A DNA stretch of 64,000 bases from Patescibacteria group bacterium UBA6489 (lineage in GTDB: Bacteria > Patescibacteriota > Gracilibacteria > BD1-5 > UBA6164), in contig DJMN01000016.1 in the NCBI GenBank assembly GCA_002435385.1, forward strand, positions 1-64,000. Reading direction: 5' to 3'. Both the position numbers and the translations under genes were made by a program. A model generated the notes under the pieces. That model did no database searches and was not told where the DNA came from. It saw nothing but the letters and a program-made list of their open reading frames with translations. The number at the start of each line of letters is the position of its first letter. The stretch's first letter is position 1. Below are positions 10,882 through 21,751 of the stretch, piece after piece.

Positions 10882-11370
10882 ATGAAAAAGAAAATATGAT
10901 TATTTCTTCTGGTATTTTTAATGTTGTTAAATGTTACTTATTGATATCATTATGTTTCAGGTATTGACTCTGTTGATGAAGGAGAAATAAGGTGGTGATG
11001 ATATACTAAGTACTCAAGTTTATGGTGAAATGCTATATATAAATGGAATACTCTTGGAGAGATTTATATATGACCTGATAATTCTCAAACTTATGAAGAT
11101 GTTAGAGTAAGTGATGTTTATTATCCTGATGAAACTTGGAGATGAGAACGGGCACATTGGCGGTGGGGAACTGATACTATTAAATATAATACATATACTA
11201 TAGATAATGGGTATAGTTGATATGTGCCCAAAACAATAATTCATGAACTTTGACATGCTCTTGGTTTAGATCATAGTTATCATTGAAATATAATGTATGC
11301 TTATCCTGATTCTCAATCATATTTATGAAATCAAGATGAACGGGATTATGATTACCTTTGGTGAAATTAG
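10882..11370 (+). CDS. Small exported matrixin-like zinc metalloprotease
   Basis: A 162-residue protein. Residues 1-20 form a hydrophobic signal peptide or anchor after KKK. The zinc site is complete: HELGHALGLDH (H121, E122, H125, H131), with the downstream Met-turn at M138 in NIMYAY. This is the matrixin (M10) pattern. It is short for the family and has no evident propeptide cysteine switch, so it would consist of a catalytic domain only. It probably acts outside the membrane on proteins or peptides. It sits in the radical-SAM cluster, where a protease could mature a modified product; that role is inference. Confidence 0.85.
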
Positions 11371-11413
11371 TTTTTGATAGAAAATTTATATTATTATTTA
11401 AACTAAAATTATT

Positions 11414-12049
11414 ATGAAAAAGAAGTTAATTATATCTAGCTTATTTGTCTTAAGTTTTTTTAGTGTTTGATTTATTACATATGAGACACTTAAACCAGAT
11501 GTTATATATTCAGATGTTGAGTATTGAGCAGATTTTAGAGATGATAGAAGGGTTTTATGAGTTGTAGATAATATGTTTGTATGAAGAGTAATTGAAAATC
11601 TTTGAATAGCTAAAGACACATGAGGTTCGGATTTTCCTAGAACAGATTTTAAAGTAGAGGTGTTATATAATGTTAAATGAAAATTAAAATGAGAAGTAGT
11701 AGTTAGACAACAATGAGGTTATAAAAGATGAATATTGGTTTTGAGAAGATGAGATACTTATATACAAGAAGGAGAAGTATATTTATTTACAGCCTCTTGA
11801 AACACAAAAACAATTATGTCTCATCCTAATTGAAAACATTTGATAACATCAGATAAAAACATTAGTGAGAAAGAATTAAAGAAATTAATAAAAGAAAATA
11901 TAAAAGTAAAAGACTTTAGAAAGGCTTATAAAGATGAAATTCAATTTTTATCTGACTCTAAGGATCGTATATATAAAAATAAGTATAAAGATTTATCAGA
12001 AGAAGAAAAAGAAGAGTTGAAAGATTTTGACAAAGGTTTTGTAGAATAG
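11414..12049 (+). CDS. Exported hypothetical protein
   Basis: A 211-residue protein beginning MKKKLIISSLFVLSFFSVGF, a typical signal peptide or N-terminal anchor. The middle is beta-rich (KVEVLYNVKGKLKGEVVVRQ, VYLFTASGN). The last 70 residues are strongly charged and helical, rich in Lys and Glu. No family is recognised. It starts 43 nt after the matrixin gene and is followed by a terminator, so the two may be co-transcribed. Confidence 0.75.
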
Positions 12050-12061
12050 TGATATTTTAGG

Positions 12062-12098
12062 AAAGAAGCAGTTATTTTAGTGATTGCTTCTTTTTTTT
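12062..12098 (+). terminator. Rho-independent terminator
   Basis: AAAGAAGCA and TGCTTCTTT form a 9-bp stem followed by a run of T, 12 nt after the stop at 12049. Confidence 0.8.
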
Positions 12099-12112
12099 GT
12101 TATTAAATATTC

Positions 12113-12682
12113 TTATTTTCTCTTATAATACACAACAGCAAATCTTATAAAAGAAATTGTTAAATAAGCTAAAGCAAATAATAAGGAAATCCCTTTATTT
12201 ATTAATGTTGAATATATTATGTGGTCAATGTCAGAAGTGTATCAATAAGTTGCATTTGGAATATTAAAGTAGTGTTGAAGTAGAATGATAAAAAATAAGG
12301 CTATTCCCATGAAAACTATGTCTTGAAGAAAAGATATAGTTTTTTCTATTTTAGTAGTTGTTTTGAATTTTGGTATTATGAAGTTATGTAGAGAAAATGA
12401 AAATATTATAATTATAAACCAGATTAAAATTCATGCTCAAGTATTTAGAATGATTTTGGGATTATCTGACCTACATTCTCTTATATTCCGATAATTTCAC
12501 TTTAGGTTTTTATTAATAGGACTAGTTTTTGAATATTGTTTTATTTGGCATATATTGTTTTCAGTATTGTAACCATATATTGGATATATTGCCATTTCTT
12601 TTGCTTCTAAAGAGTTTATTGAACTTATTGAAAAAGTTATTGTAAATATAAAAAGTAGTAGGATTTTTTTTATGTTTTTCAT
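12113..12682 (-). CDS. Hypothetical membrane protein with signal peptide
   Basis: A 189-residue protein. Residues 1-28 form a signal peptide (MKNIKKILLLFIFTITFS...). Hydrophobic spans follow around residues 80-97 (LIWFIIIIFSFSL), 119-133 (IVFMGIALFFIILL) and 157-172 (ISLLFALAYLTISFI), so it has about three membrane helices after an exported N-terminus with a Cys pair. No family is recognised. It lies 75 bp downstream of the next minus-strand gene and converges on the plus-strand gene at 11414. Confidence 0.72.
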
Positions 12683-12757
12683 GATAAAATAGTAAAAAAA
12701 TATTTTATTTGTTATTTAGCTCGTAAATAACTAGATAGTTTTTAATAGATTATATTT

Positions 12758-13636
12758 TTATTCACATTTCCATTCTTTAACGGTTATAGATGAACCACAA
12801 TATGAACTTTTTCATCAAGTCTCACTATCACATGGTCATACATTTGTTTCTAGTGTACCAATTACAGTCATTTTATTTTTGCAATCGATTTCTTCACTAG
12901 AAATTAGAATAACGTGTCGTTTACCTTCTGTGTCTAAAGAGCTTTGATATTCTTCAGAAGTCTCTATTTGAGAATCAATCCAAGGTTGTTGATTTATTGT
13001 ACCCGTATATCTTGGATTAGTTCCTGAGATTTTTATAGTTTTATTATTACAGCTATCCCAATCCAATTCGTAATCACAGTATTGCTCATCTTGATTACTT
13101 ATTATATTATTTTGTCCAAGAGGAAAAATATCATCGGTTGTACCATATTCTCAGTCTGCTCCTAAGCTTCTTAGTTCATAATCTTGACCATCATTTGTGA
13201 CTTTATAGAAAAATGGTTTTAAGTAATGATCAAAAGTTAGGATTGAAAATCCTGCATCTGATGCTTCTTTTAGACTTTCTGGATAAGTTCAGTTTTGTTT
13301 TTTATATAATTCTAATGAACCAGCTGTTTGTGTTAATATTTGTTCACTTGCTTTTGCTTTTATTTCAGTGAATGGACCTGTTTTTGATATGAATCAATAG
13401 TAAAATAAAGAACCATATATGATGAAAGTAAAGGAAATTCCTAAAATTCCTAATATCATTCCAATTATTGTTGTCTTTTTCCCGGAAAGTTTTTCTTTTT
13501 TTATCTTATTGAGACTTAATATACCCAAAATAATTGCCAGTATTCCAAGTATTATACCAAATAGAGGAATAAATGAGACTAAGCCTAGTATCAAAGTTAT
13601 AATTGCTAGGTTAGATTTTTGTTGTTCTTGTGTCAT
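12758..13636 (-). CDS. DUF4190-like membrane protein with pseudopilin (GspG-like) C-domain
   Basis: A 292-residue protein. Residues 10-80 hold two hydrophobic helices around LGILSLNKIKK, as in DUF4190 proteins. Residues about 95-165 (LYKKQNGTYPESLKEA, then DYELRSLGADGEYGTTDD) match the C-terminal domain of type II secretion pseudopilin GspG. In that family, the final Asp-rich loop binds calcium. The last 120 residues contain several Cys and are not recognised. It is probably a membrane-anchored surface protein. It is divergent from the radical-SAM gene at 13767. Confidence 0.75.
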
Positions 13637-13766
13637 AATGTAAATTAAATTTATAAATTTTGTAAATGTTTGTTTTTATCACTAAAAGTAATAAAATATT
13701 TATAATTAAGTAAGCTAATTATATAAATATATTTTTATATTTCAAAGTTCGTAAAAATTAATCTAA

Positions 13767-14678
13767 ATGAATTACAAAAGACTAGAATTATATCTCTGAT
13801 GGAAATGCAATTATAAGTGTATTTTTTGTATTGAAAGAAGATACATTGATGAATTTTATGATAAAAAAATAGAAGAAAGTGAAATACTTAAAAAGCTTAT
13901 AAAGTATAAAAAGCTTGGATATAATCATGTAACTTTCCTTTGATGAGAGCCGTTTATTCAGGAAAACTTTTTATTTGCACTGAAATTGGCTAAGAAGCTT
14001 TGATATACTGTTTTGGTTACTACGAATGGTGTTTTATTGCCTTTTGAGGATAAAGCTAAACTCTTTTTATCATATATTGATGAGCTTATAATTTCAATTC
14101 CTGTTGTAGATGAGCAGTTACAATCAATTATAAATTGAGTAAAAAATGTGATAAATTTTTCTAGGGTTTTTGAAAATATTAAGAAATATTGGAAATGAAA
14201 GTTTTTAAAGATAAATACAGTTTTAAATAAATATAATTATAGATCAGAGGTTTTATTTGGGATTTTAAGTCTTTTGGATGATTATTCTGATATTATTTCA
14301 GAGGTTTCTTTTACTTATCCTGATATTGACTATGGATATTATGGTAGGGATTATTGTAAGGAGAATTTGGCTATTAGATATGAGGATATTAGGGATGAGT
14401 TTCAAAGGTTAGAGGAGCTTTATAAATGAAATATTTTGTACAAAATAATAGATGTTCCTTTTTGTTTTTTGCCTTCTGAAAAATATATAGAGTTAACAGA
14501 TGATTATAATTATCAAGCTAGATTGAAAGAAAAAGAGGATGGGGAGATTTTCAAAAATTGAGAGTTTGAGATCCCAAGAAGGAGGGCTCATACTTTGAAG
14601 TGCAAGTGATGTAAGTATTTGGATGTTTGTTGGGGATATTCTAGTGATTATGTGAGAATATGGAGAGAAAAATTTTAA
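13767..14678 (+). CDS. Radical SAM protein with CxxCx5CxG tail
   Basis: A 303-residue protein. The radical-SAM motif is CNYKCIFC (C14, C18, C21), and FLGGEPF follows with UGA-encoded Gly. Near the end are VPFCFLP and CKGCKYLDVCWG, the Cys set shared with neighbours. It is a close paralogue of the next gene: both begin MNYKRLE and share KLIKYKKLGYNHVTF. The substrate is unknown. It is 87 nt upstream of its paralogue, on the same strand. Confidence 0.9.
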
Positions 14679-14765
14679 TTTTCTGACATTAATAACTTAT
14701 TTTTTACTATTTATATTTTTTTTCTATAATCTTTTTTAGTACTAAACTATGAAAGTTAAAAGATT

Positions 14766-15713
14766 ATGAACTATAAAAGACTAGAAATATATGTTTGATG
14801 GACTTGCAACCAGAGGTGTACTTATTGTTGCGAGTTTAGAAATATGGAAAAAACTTGGAACAAGAGAGTCACAAAGTATGAGATATTAAAAAAGCTCATA
14901 AAGTATAAAAAACTGGGATATAATCATGTGACTTTTCTTTGATGAGAGCCTTTTATTCAAGGAGTGTTTGAAGATGCTTTGAAGATAGCAAAGAAATTAG
15001 ATTATAAAGTGCTAGTTACAACTAATGCAACTACTTTATATCTAGATAGTCATGCTAGTAAATTTTTACCATATATAGATGAGTTAATTTTATCTTTTCA
15101 GGCTATAGATAAAGATTTACAACAGAAAATTTCTAGGACTAATGTATTTGTTGATTGGGAAAAGGTATTTGAAAATATTAAAAAATATTGGAAATGAGAT
15201 TATCTGAAAACTAATACAGTTATAACAAGAGATAATTTATGAGAGCTTTTAAAATTTGTTGAATATATTTACTCAAAAGGGGTTAAAAATATGGCTATTG
15301 CCTATCCAGATATTGTGAAAGATGATTATTATACAAATGAGCATATAAAAACAAAGATAGCTCCAACTTATACTGAAAGTATTTGAGAGATTATAAAAGT
15401 TGTTAATTTTACAAAAAGAAATAATATTAATTTGAAGGTTACTGATTTTCCTTTTTGTGTTTTTCCAAGGGAGAATTTAGAAGAGTATATAAAGATTACT
15501 GATGATTTTGATTATGGTACTAGAGTAAAGATTACAAATGAAGAAGAGAAATTGGATAGGAGGGATTTAAAGAGTGTTAATGAAATTCCTAGGGATAGGT
15601 TTCGGATTGATAAATGTGAGGGGTGTATTTATAAATGAAAATGTTGGTGACCTTCTCGTTTTTATGAGAAGTTGTTTTGATTGGATGAGATTGAGATTTT
15701 AAAAGGGGATTAA
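14766..15713 (+). CDS. Radical SAM protein, paralogue of the preceding gene
   Basis: A 315-residue protein with CNQRCTYC (C14, C18, C21), an extra Cys right after the motif (CCE), FLGGEPFIQ, then FPFCVFP and CEGCIYKGKCWG near the end. It is a tandem duplicate of 13767-14678 that has diverged mainly in the C-terminal half. It is separated from the next radical-SAM gene by only 24 nt, so the two are probably co-transcribed. Function is not known beyond the family. Confidence 0.9.
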
Positions 15714-15737
15714 AATAAATATTAAATTTATTGGTAT

Positions 15738-16778
15738 ATGGCTAGTAAAAAATGAAATGCAGAAAAAATTTACATAAATGAAATAATTAGGGTAAATTAC
15801 AAGTGTAATTGGAGGTGTAAGTTTTGTAATGTTCTGAAAACAAATGATTATTGAGAAAAGGATGTGAGTTCTAAAGAAGTCATTCATCAAATATTTTCTT
15901 TGACTAAAAAATATTCTTTAGAGCAGAGGAAAGGTTTGATTTTGTCTTTTTCTTGATGAGAGCCGACTTTGAATAAAAATCTTTTTTCTTTTATAAAATT
16001 GGCTAAGCAAATATGAATTTGAACAGTAGAAATTCAGACTAATGGTACTATGTTATTTAAAAATAAACATTATGTAAATGATTTAATAGAAGCTTGATTA
16101 GATGAGATATTTTTAGCACAGCACTCTTGAAATGATGAGGTAAATAAAGAGCTTTGAAGTTTTTATAAAATTAGTGACTTTTTAGAGTGGGTAGAATATA
16201 TAAAGGAAAATGATATAGATAAAAAGATTTCAATTTATCTAAATATAGTTGTTACTAAGATTAATCTTTTTCACATATATGATTACATAAAGATGCTTTT
16301 TGAAATTGGTTTTATAAAAATGATTCCTTGTAGAAATCATGATAGTGGTTTGATTACCCATAAAATTTCTTTTGGTTATTGTCAGCCCAACTGATATGCT
16401 GAGATAAATAAGGATAAAGTTTTATTAGATTTTTGAGATGAGCAGGTTGAAGAAATAAAGAGGATTGTTGCTTTGTGTAAAGAATGTAGTATTTTACCAG
16501 ATTTTCATTTTACAGGTCCTCCTCTTTGTATTTTGGATTATAAGAAATATAATTTGGAGTATGCTAGACTTAAAAAATTGGAAGAGAATCAGAAGTCTTG
16601 AGATGTAAATGAGGGGAATTTAAAGAGTTATAAATGGCTTTGGAAGGAAAAGCAAAAGTTTGAAGGATGTAAGAGGTGTGAGAATAATAAGTATTGTTTG
16701 TGAGTTTATAAGAATTGGGTGAGTTTTGTTGGAGAAGATTATGTGAGGGGGAAGATTGAAAAGTATGTTAATAAATAA
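15738..16778 (+). CDS. Radical SAM protein with CxxCx5CxG tail
   Basis: A 346-residue protein with CNWRCKFC (C23, C27, C30), SFSGGEPTL, then PPLCILD and CKRCENNKYCLG near the end. The spacing of the Cys motifs matches its neighbours, but the body is less similar than the 13767/14766 pair. An internal CKECS could add another ligand. It lies 24 nt after the previous gene. The last gene of this radical-SAM triplet is followed by a 293-nt gene-free gap. Confidence 0.9.
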
Positions 16779-17071
16779 CGCCAGCATGAAAATACCAGCT
16801 CTATCGGTGTGGTAAGATTCTCCCAATCATACAGTTTAGGATTTTATAATTATGATAGATGAAGGGGGTTAATATATTATAGTTTTCTTCAGACTTTACT
16901 TAAGAATATTTTAACTAATTATTTCTTGAAAAAGTCAAATAAGAGAGGGAAAAATAATTTGTAAATTATGGGGAAAAGCTTATTATTTTCAGAGTAAAAA
17001 AAGAAAACAATGTAATAGTAAAAAATAATAATTTACTTTAGTGTAAGATTTTTATAAATAATTTTTAGTTT
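16779..17071. other. Gene-free gap with a GC-richer patch
   Basis: The first 60 nt after the stop (16779-16838) are clearly richer in GC than the surroundings and contain TACCA...TGGTA (a short stem). It resembles neither a tRNA nor the dispersed C-rich repeats. The rest is AT-rich, and the gap presumably carries the promoter of the lipoprotein gene. No gene is seen. Confidence 0.5.
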
Positions 17072-18157
17072 ATGCTTTTAGAGAAAAAAAAGTTTATTGT
17101 AATATTTGTTTTACTTTTTATGTTTTCTTGTAGTGGTTCTTCTTCAAAAGATGGTATATGAGAAACATGAACATGAGAAATAAGTAAACAAGTTGAGGTT
17201 GTAACTCCTGAAGCTGAGTTGGAGAAAGTAAAAGTTTTGTTTTCACAATGAAAAATGGTAGAGGTAGAAGAAGAGTACGAGCGTTTAGTCAAGGAGTATC
17301 CAGAGAATGAAGAAATAAGAAAATGGTACGATATGTTTCTTGCGGGACCAGGTACAGAACTAGATGTTGATTTAGATTCAGAGCTTGAGATGTTGAATGA
17401 GCTTATTAGTATGAGAAAGGTGGATGAAGTAGAAAAGATGTATAAGGAGTTAATGTTAAAGTATCCAGATAATCCATGACTAAAGGAAGGATATGAAACA
17501 TTTTTATCAGGTAATTATTCAGAAAATATGGATGTAGATATAAAGTTAGAGGAAGTGAAAAATTTAGTTAATGAGTGAAAAAATAGTGAAGCTGAACGTA
17601 CCTTTAAGGAGTTAATGGAAGAGTATCCTGATCATATTTGAGTAAAAGGATGATATGAAACATTTTTATCGGATGTGTGAGCAGATAATATTTATGTAGA
17701 GTCTGAATTTGAAAAAATAAATGAGTTGTTGACGAAAAATGAGTTTAAAAAGGTTGAAGAAATATATCAGGATTTGATGAAAAAGTATCCAGAACATGAA
17801 TGATTAAAAAGATGATATGAGGCTTTTTTGGCAATGACAGGAAATGATAGTTTGGAATATAAGTTGAATGAATTGAAAAAGATTATTGAAGATTGAAAGA
17901 ATGAGGAGGCAGAAAAAATGTATAAGGAATTAATGGAAGAGTATCCAGAAAATTCTTGAGTTAAAGATTGATACGATGCATTTTTAGCAGGGTTAGATGA
18001 AAATAATGTTTATGAGGAGTTAGAAAAAATTAAGGGGCTTATTACAGAATGAAAGTATGAGGAAGTTGAAGAAATGTATAAGGAATTGTTGGAAGATTAT
18101 CCTGATAATGTTTGAGTAAAGGAGTGATATAAAATGTTTTTAGCAGATAGAAATTAG
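17072..18157 (+). CDS. Lipoprotein with six tandem TPR-like repeats
   Basis: A 361-residue protein. The N-terminus ends in LLFMFSCSG, a lipobox-like signal with the acylated Cys at about residue 20; the lspA gene at 36266 could process it. The rest is about six copies of a 50-55 residue unit with the core EEMYKELMEEYPDN, then GVKxGYExFLA. The unit resembles a TPR-type helical hairpin. The linker after the Cys is rich in Gly and Thr (UGA Gly). It is probably a surface or periplasmic scaffold. It lies 8 nt before the next radical-SAM gene, so they are likely one operon. Confidence 0.85.
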
Positions 18158-18165
18158 TTTGACTG

Positions 18166-19479
18166 ATGCAGAATAAGGAAAATCTCCTTTCTAAGGAAAA
18201 AGCTACAAAACAAAATCGTATTTGGATAAGAATAGCATCTGCTTGTAATAACAGATGCATTTTTTGCTTAGATAGTTATGCCCATAATGGAACTTTTGAA
18301 GATGAGATAGTTGTTAAGAAAAAAATCAAAGATAGTTTTAAAGAGTGATTTGAGAATAGGGTGATAATTTCAGGTTGAGAGGCTAGTATTGATCCAAAGT
18401 TTTCAGAATATATAAAATATGCAAAGGAGATTTGATATGATAGAGTTCAAACTGTTACAAATGGTAATATGTTTGCAAAAGAAAATTTTTGTAAAAGGGT
18501 TTTTGAAACATGATTAGAGGAGGTAACTTTTTCTTTTCATGGACACAATTCTAAGTTGCATGATTATTTGGTGTCTACTGCTTGAGCCTTTAAAAAATCA
18601 CTAAAAGGTTTGATTTACATAAAAAAGTATTATCCAAAAGTGATTTTGAACGTAGATATAGTTGCCAATAAAGTAAATGTGAAATATTTACCAGATATAG
18701 TAAAGTTTTTTATGAAGCTTGGAATTTATGAATTTGATATTCTTCAGATAATTCCTTTTGGTAGAGGTTTTAATGAAAATAAGGACAAGCTTTTTTATGA
18801 TATAAGTGATTATATTAGTGAATTGAAAGAAACTTGGGAGTTGTCTAAAATTCCTTGAATGTATATGTGGACAAACAGGTTTCCTGCAGAGGCTTTTGAA
18901 TGATTTGAAGATTTGATTCAAGATCCTAGAAAGATAAAGTCAGAAGTTATGTGAGAAAATCGTAGTATTTTTGAAAAATTTATAGGTTCAAAATGAGAAA
19001 AAAAGCCAAGTTGTTTTTGAAAGGGGTGTGAATATTGTTTTCAGAAACAGTATTGTTTGGATTTTATGGAGAATCAGGAGAGTTCTTTCTCTGATTCTAA
19101 TCTCACCCCTACCCCCTCTCCTGTAGGAGAGAGGAACTGAGCAGGAAAAGAATATTATATATTGAAAGGACAAGAATTTCCAAGTGATGTTTATAATAAA
19201 TATGGTGAAAATGAAGAAGAATTTAAGAAAAATATTAAATGAAAAAATTGTATAAATTTACCTAAATGTTTATGATGAAGTTGAATTTATCAGGAGTATA
19301 AGGATTTAGATCCTGAGTATACTTTAGAGGATTATACTAAAAAATATATCAAATATTTATATAGAAAAAAGTCTTTAAGATGTAAAGATTGTAAATATAA
19401 TAATGAGTGTAAGTGAATCCATATAAATTTTATAAGGAGTTATGGATTTAATATTTTAGAACCAATTTCATGAGAATAA
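18166..19479 (+). CDS. Radical SAM protein with repeat insertion and CxxCx5CxG tail
   Basis: A 437-residue protein with CNNRCIFC (C27, C31, C34) and SGGEASIDP in place of GGEP. A Cys group CFGKGCEYCFQKQYC lies at about residues 284-299. A palindromic repeat (19101-19140) then adds LTPTPSPVGERNGAG in frame. The end has CINLPKC and CKDCKYNNECKG. It therefore has more Cys than its neighbours and could carry two auxiliary clusters. It starts 8 nt after the lipoprotein gene and overlaps the next gene by 10 nt. Confidence 0.88.
19101..19140. repeat. Palindromic repeat inside radical SAM gene
   Basis: CTCACCCCTACCCCCTCTCCTGTAGGAGAGAGG forms a hairpin (CTCTCCT / AGGAGAG). It is read in frame between two Cys-rich segments. 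Same family as 7093-7131. Confidence 0.75.
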
Positions 19480-20138
19480 TTTTTTTGGTATTTTTGTTGT
19501 TTTTCTCTGTTATCAATATAACAAATGCAATTCCTGTCCCTGCATTTGTTTTATGATATGATTTTATGTTATTTTTAGTTCCTTTTGTTATTTGAATTTT
19601 TTCGATAGTTGTTTTTTATTTTAAGAGGTATATTTTTCATATTAATATATTTTTGTTTTTTGTATCTATCTTTTTTTATTATATACATTATTCTGTTACT
19701 GGGGATATATTTTTTTATGAAAAAGAGTATTTATTTTTTCAGGTAATTTTAGTAATTTTTCTTCTGATTTTTTTATCTAAGTATTGGACATTTAATAGGT
19801 TACAGTTTCTTAATTATATTTTATTTTTTGTTCTGATTTGAGTTTTTCTCTTTTTATGAAAAACAGATTATAATTTATATAAATTCAAGCAATTCTATAA
19901 TAGAATACTAGATAATATTTCTCCTGAAATAATTATACAGAATGTAAAATATAAAGATAATTTTGTAATAATTTATTGATTAGATAGAGTTAATAAGACT
20001 GAGGCTTATGTTTCTATAGAAAATTGATTATTTGGAAACTGATATTATTTGAGTAAATGAAAATATTATATTGTTTTTTGAGGTGATGAGTTGCTTTGAA
20101 TAAAGTTATCAGATTTAGTTTATGAGCAAATATATTAA
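19470..20138 (+). CDS. Hypothetical membrane protein
   Basis: A 222-residue protein starting at an ATG that overlaps the upstream gene by 10 nt. Strongly hydrophobic segments lie at residues 1-18, 30-52, 58-76, 90-108 and 117-133, giving four to five membrane helices. A soluble beta-rich tail of about 80 residues follows. No family is recognised. The overlap and the following radical-SAM gene 26 nt away place it in the same operon. It could be a transporter or anchor for the product, but nothing in the sequence shows that. Confidence 0.75.
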
Positions 20139-20164
20139 TTTAGGATAGTTTTTAAAGTTAGTTT

Positions 20165-21115
20165 ATGGCAAATATTTGATACATACAGGTAAATAGGTTT
20201 TGCAATAATAAATGTCATTTTTGCAGTAATCCTTCAAATTGAGAGAGTATTTCTTTTGAAAGAGGTAAAGAGCTTATAAATGATTTTAAGGGGAGAGATT
20301 ATTCTTGAATTATTTTTACAGGATGAGAACCAACTTTATCATCTGATTTGATAGAATGGATAAGGCATTCAAATAGTATTTGAATGGATTGTAGAATTAT
20401 TTCAAATGGTATGGCTTGTTCTGATTTAGATTATGTGAAAAGGTTAAAATTAGCCTGATTAAATTTGATTCATTTTTCTTTGTACTCATATGTTGAAAAG
20501 GTTCATGATTTTTTAACTGCTACTCCATGAAGTTATAAAAAGCTTTTACAGGCTGTTCAAAATGCTTTAAAGTCTTGAATAAATGTTCAACTTAATTGTG
20601 TTATAAATAAGTATAATCAAAGTCATCTTGATAAAACGGTTAAATTTGTAGTAAAAAATTTTCCTCAAATAAATCATTTTGTTTGGAATAATTTAGATCC
20701 TAAAATGATGAGAAAAACTCAGGTTGCTAAGTCTACTCTTCCTGATTTTGATGTGGCTTGAAAAAGTTTAGTTAAGGCTCTTTCTTTTTTGGAAAGTGTT
20801 TGAAAAACTTTTAGAGTAGAGAGATTACCTCTTTGTTTTATGAGATGATTTGAATTCGCATCTACAGAGACTAGGAAAATAGTGAAGGATGAAGAAAGGA
20901 TTGTTCATTTTTTAGATTCTAGAGAGATGGTTAGGCAGATGTGAGAGTATTGGGAGCATGATAAGTTGGAGGAGTGTAAAGGTTGTGATTTAAATGGGAT
21001 TTGTGCAGGGGTTTATGAATATAAGGAGTTTTATAACTATGTGGAGGTTGAGACTCAGAAGTTGAGTGAGGAGGAGAAGCTGGATATAATAAGTAAGATA
21101 AGAGAAGTAAAATAA
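20165..21115 (+). CDS. Radical SAM protein with CxxCx5CxG tail
   Basis: A 316-residue protein with CNNKCHFC (C13, C17, C20), FTGGEPTLSSD, RLPLCFMRG and CKGCDLNGICAG. It is the last of the radical-SAM series. The coding end forms the left arm of a perfect 23-bp palindrome (21095-21140), so the C-terminal residues KIREVK double as terminator stem. The substrate is not known. Confidence 0.9.
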
Positions 21116-21140
21116 TATATTATTTTACTTCTCTTATCTT
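21095..21140. terminator. Perfect 23-bp palindrome, likely two-way terminator
   Basis: A 46-nt uninterrupted inverted repeat (AAGATAAGAGAAG... / ...CTTCTCTTATCTT) between two convergent genes. It includes the stop codon of the radical-SAM gene. The minus-strand gene ends 5 nt away, so one hairpin can serve both. Confidence 0.8.
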
Positions 21141-21144
21141 TAAA

Positions 21145-21618
21145 TTAAAAAGTCATTATGAAGTTTACTCATACTCAATTATTTTCTATAGGTACAATAT
21201 CTAATTGTATAGAATTATCTGAATTGTGGATAATTGTAGGGGTTAATAACTCTGAAAAGGAAGATAATGAGTCCTTATTCCAAGCATTTTTTCAAAGATT
21301 AAATAGTATTTTTATCGCTGTTGCTTTAGTTGATAATTGTTGTTCTTTTATTTGGCATGCTTCAATAAATTCTGGAAATGGGGAGTATTTCATATTTACT
21401 ATATCTTGATGATTTCATTTAGGTTTTATTTGAGAGATATTTTCTACCTCTTCATTAAGTTGAAAAGTATTATTAGTTTTTTTGGTATCTATGAGATTGA
21501 AAGGGGGAGTAAGTAATAAATTAAATTGTTCGGAAATTTCTTCTCTTTCTGCAGCTACTGCTTGTGAAAGTGTAAAACATAAAGCAAAGCTTGTTAATAT
21601 TGTTATTGGTTTATTCAT
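21145..21618 (-). CDS. Exported hypothetical protein
   Basis: A 157-residue protein. A clear signal peptide (MNKPITILTSFALCFTLSQAVAA) is followed by AEREE. The mature part is small and mixed polar, with no recognised domain. It is isolated between the palindrome on its 3' side and the suf genes on its 5' side. Confidence 0.72.
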
Positions 21619-21751
21619 GAGATGGGGAAGTAATTTTCTAAAATTCTTGTCATTATTTAGAAAATTATTTTTTTGTCAAAAGAATTTTTAGATTGTAATT
21701 ATTTATATAAAGTTTAATTTTATGAATTTTTGTGTTTATAAAAGAAAATAT

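Noticed and set aside
16779..16840. 5S rRNA or tRNA in the GC-rich patch
   Set aside because: The conserved CCGAAC and GAAGUUAAG stretches of 5S and a T-loop GTTCRA are absent on both strands.
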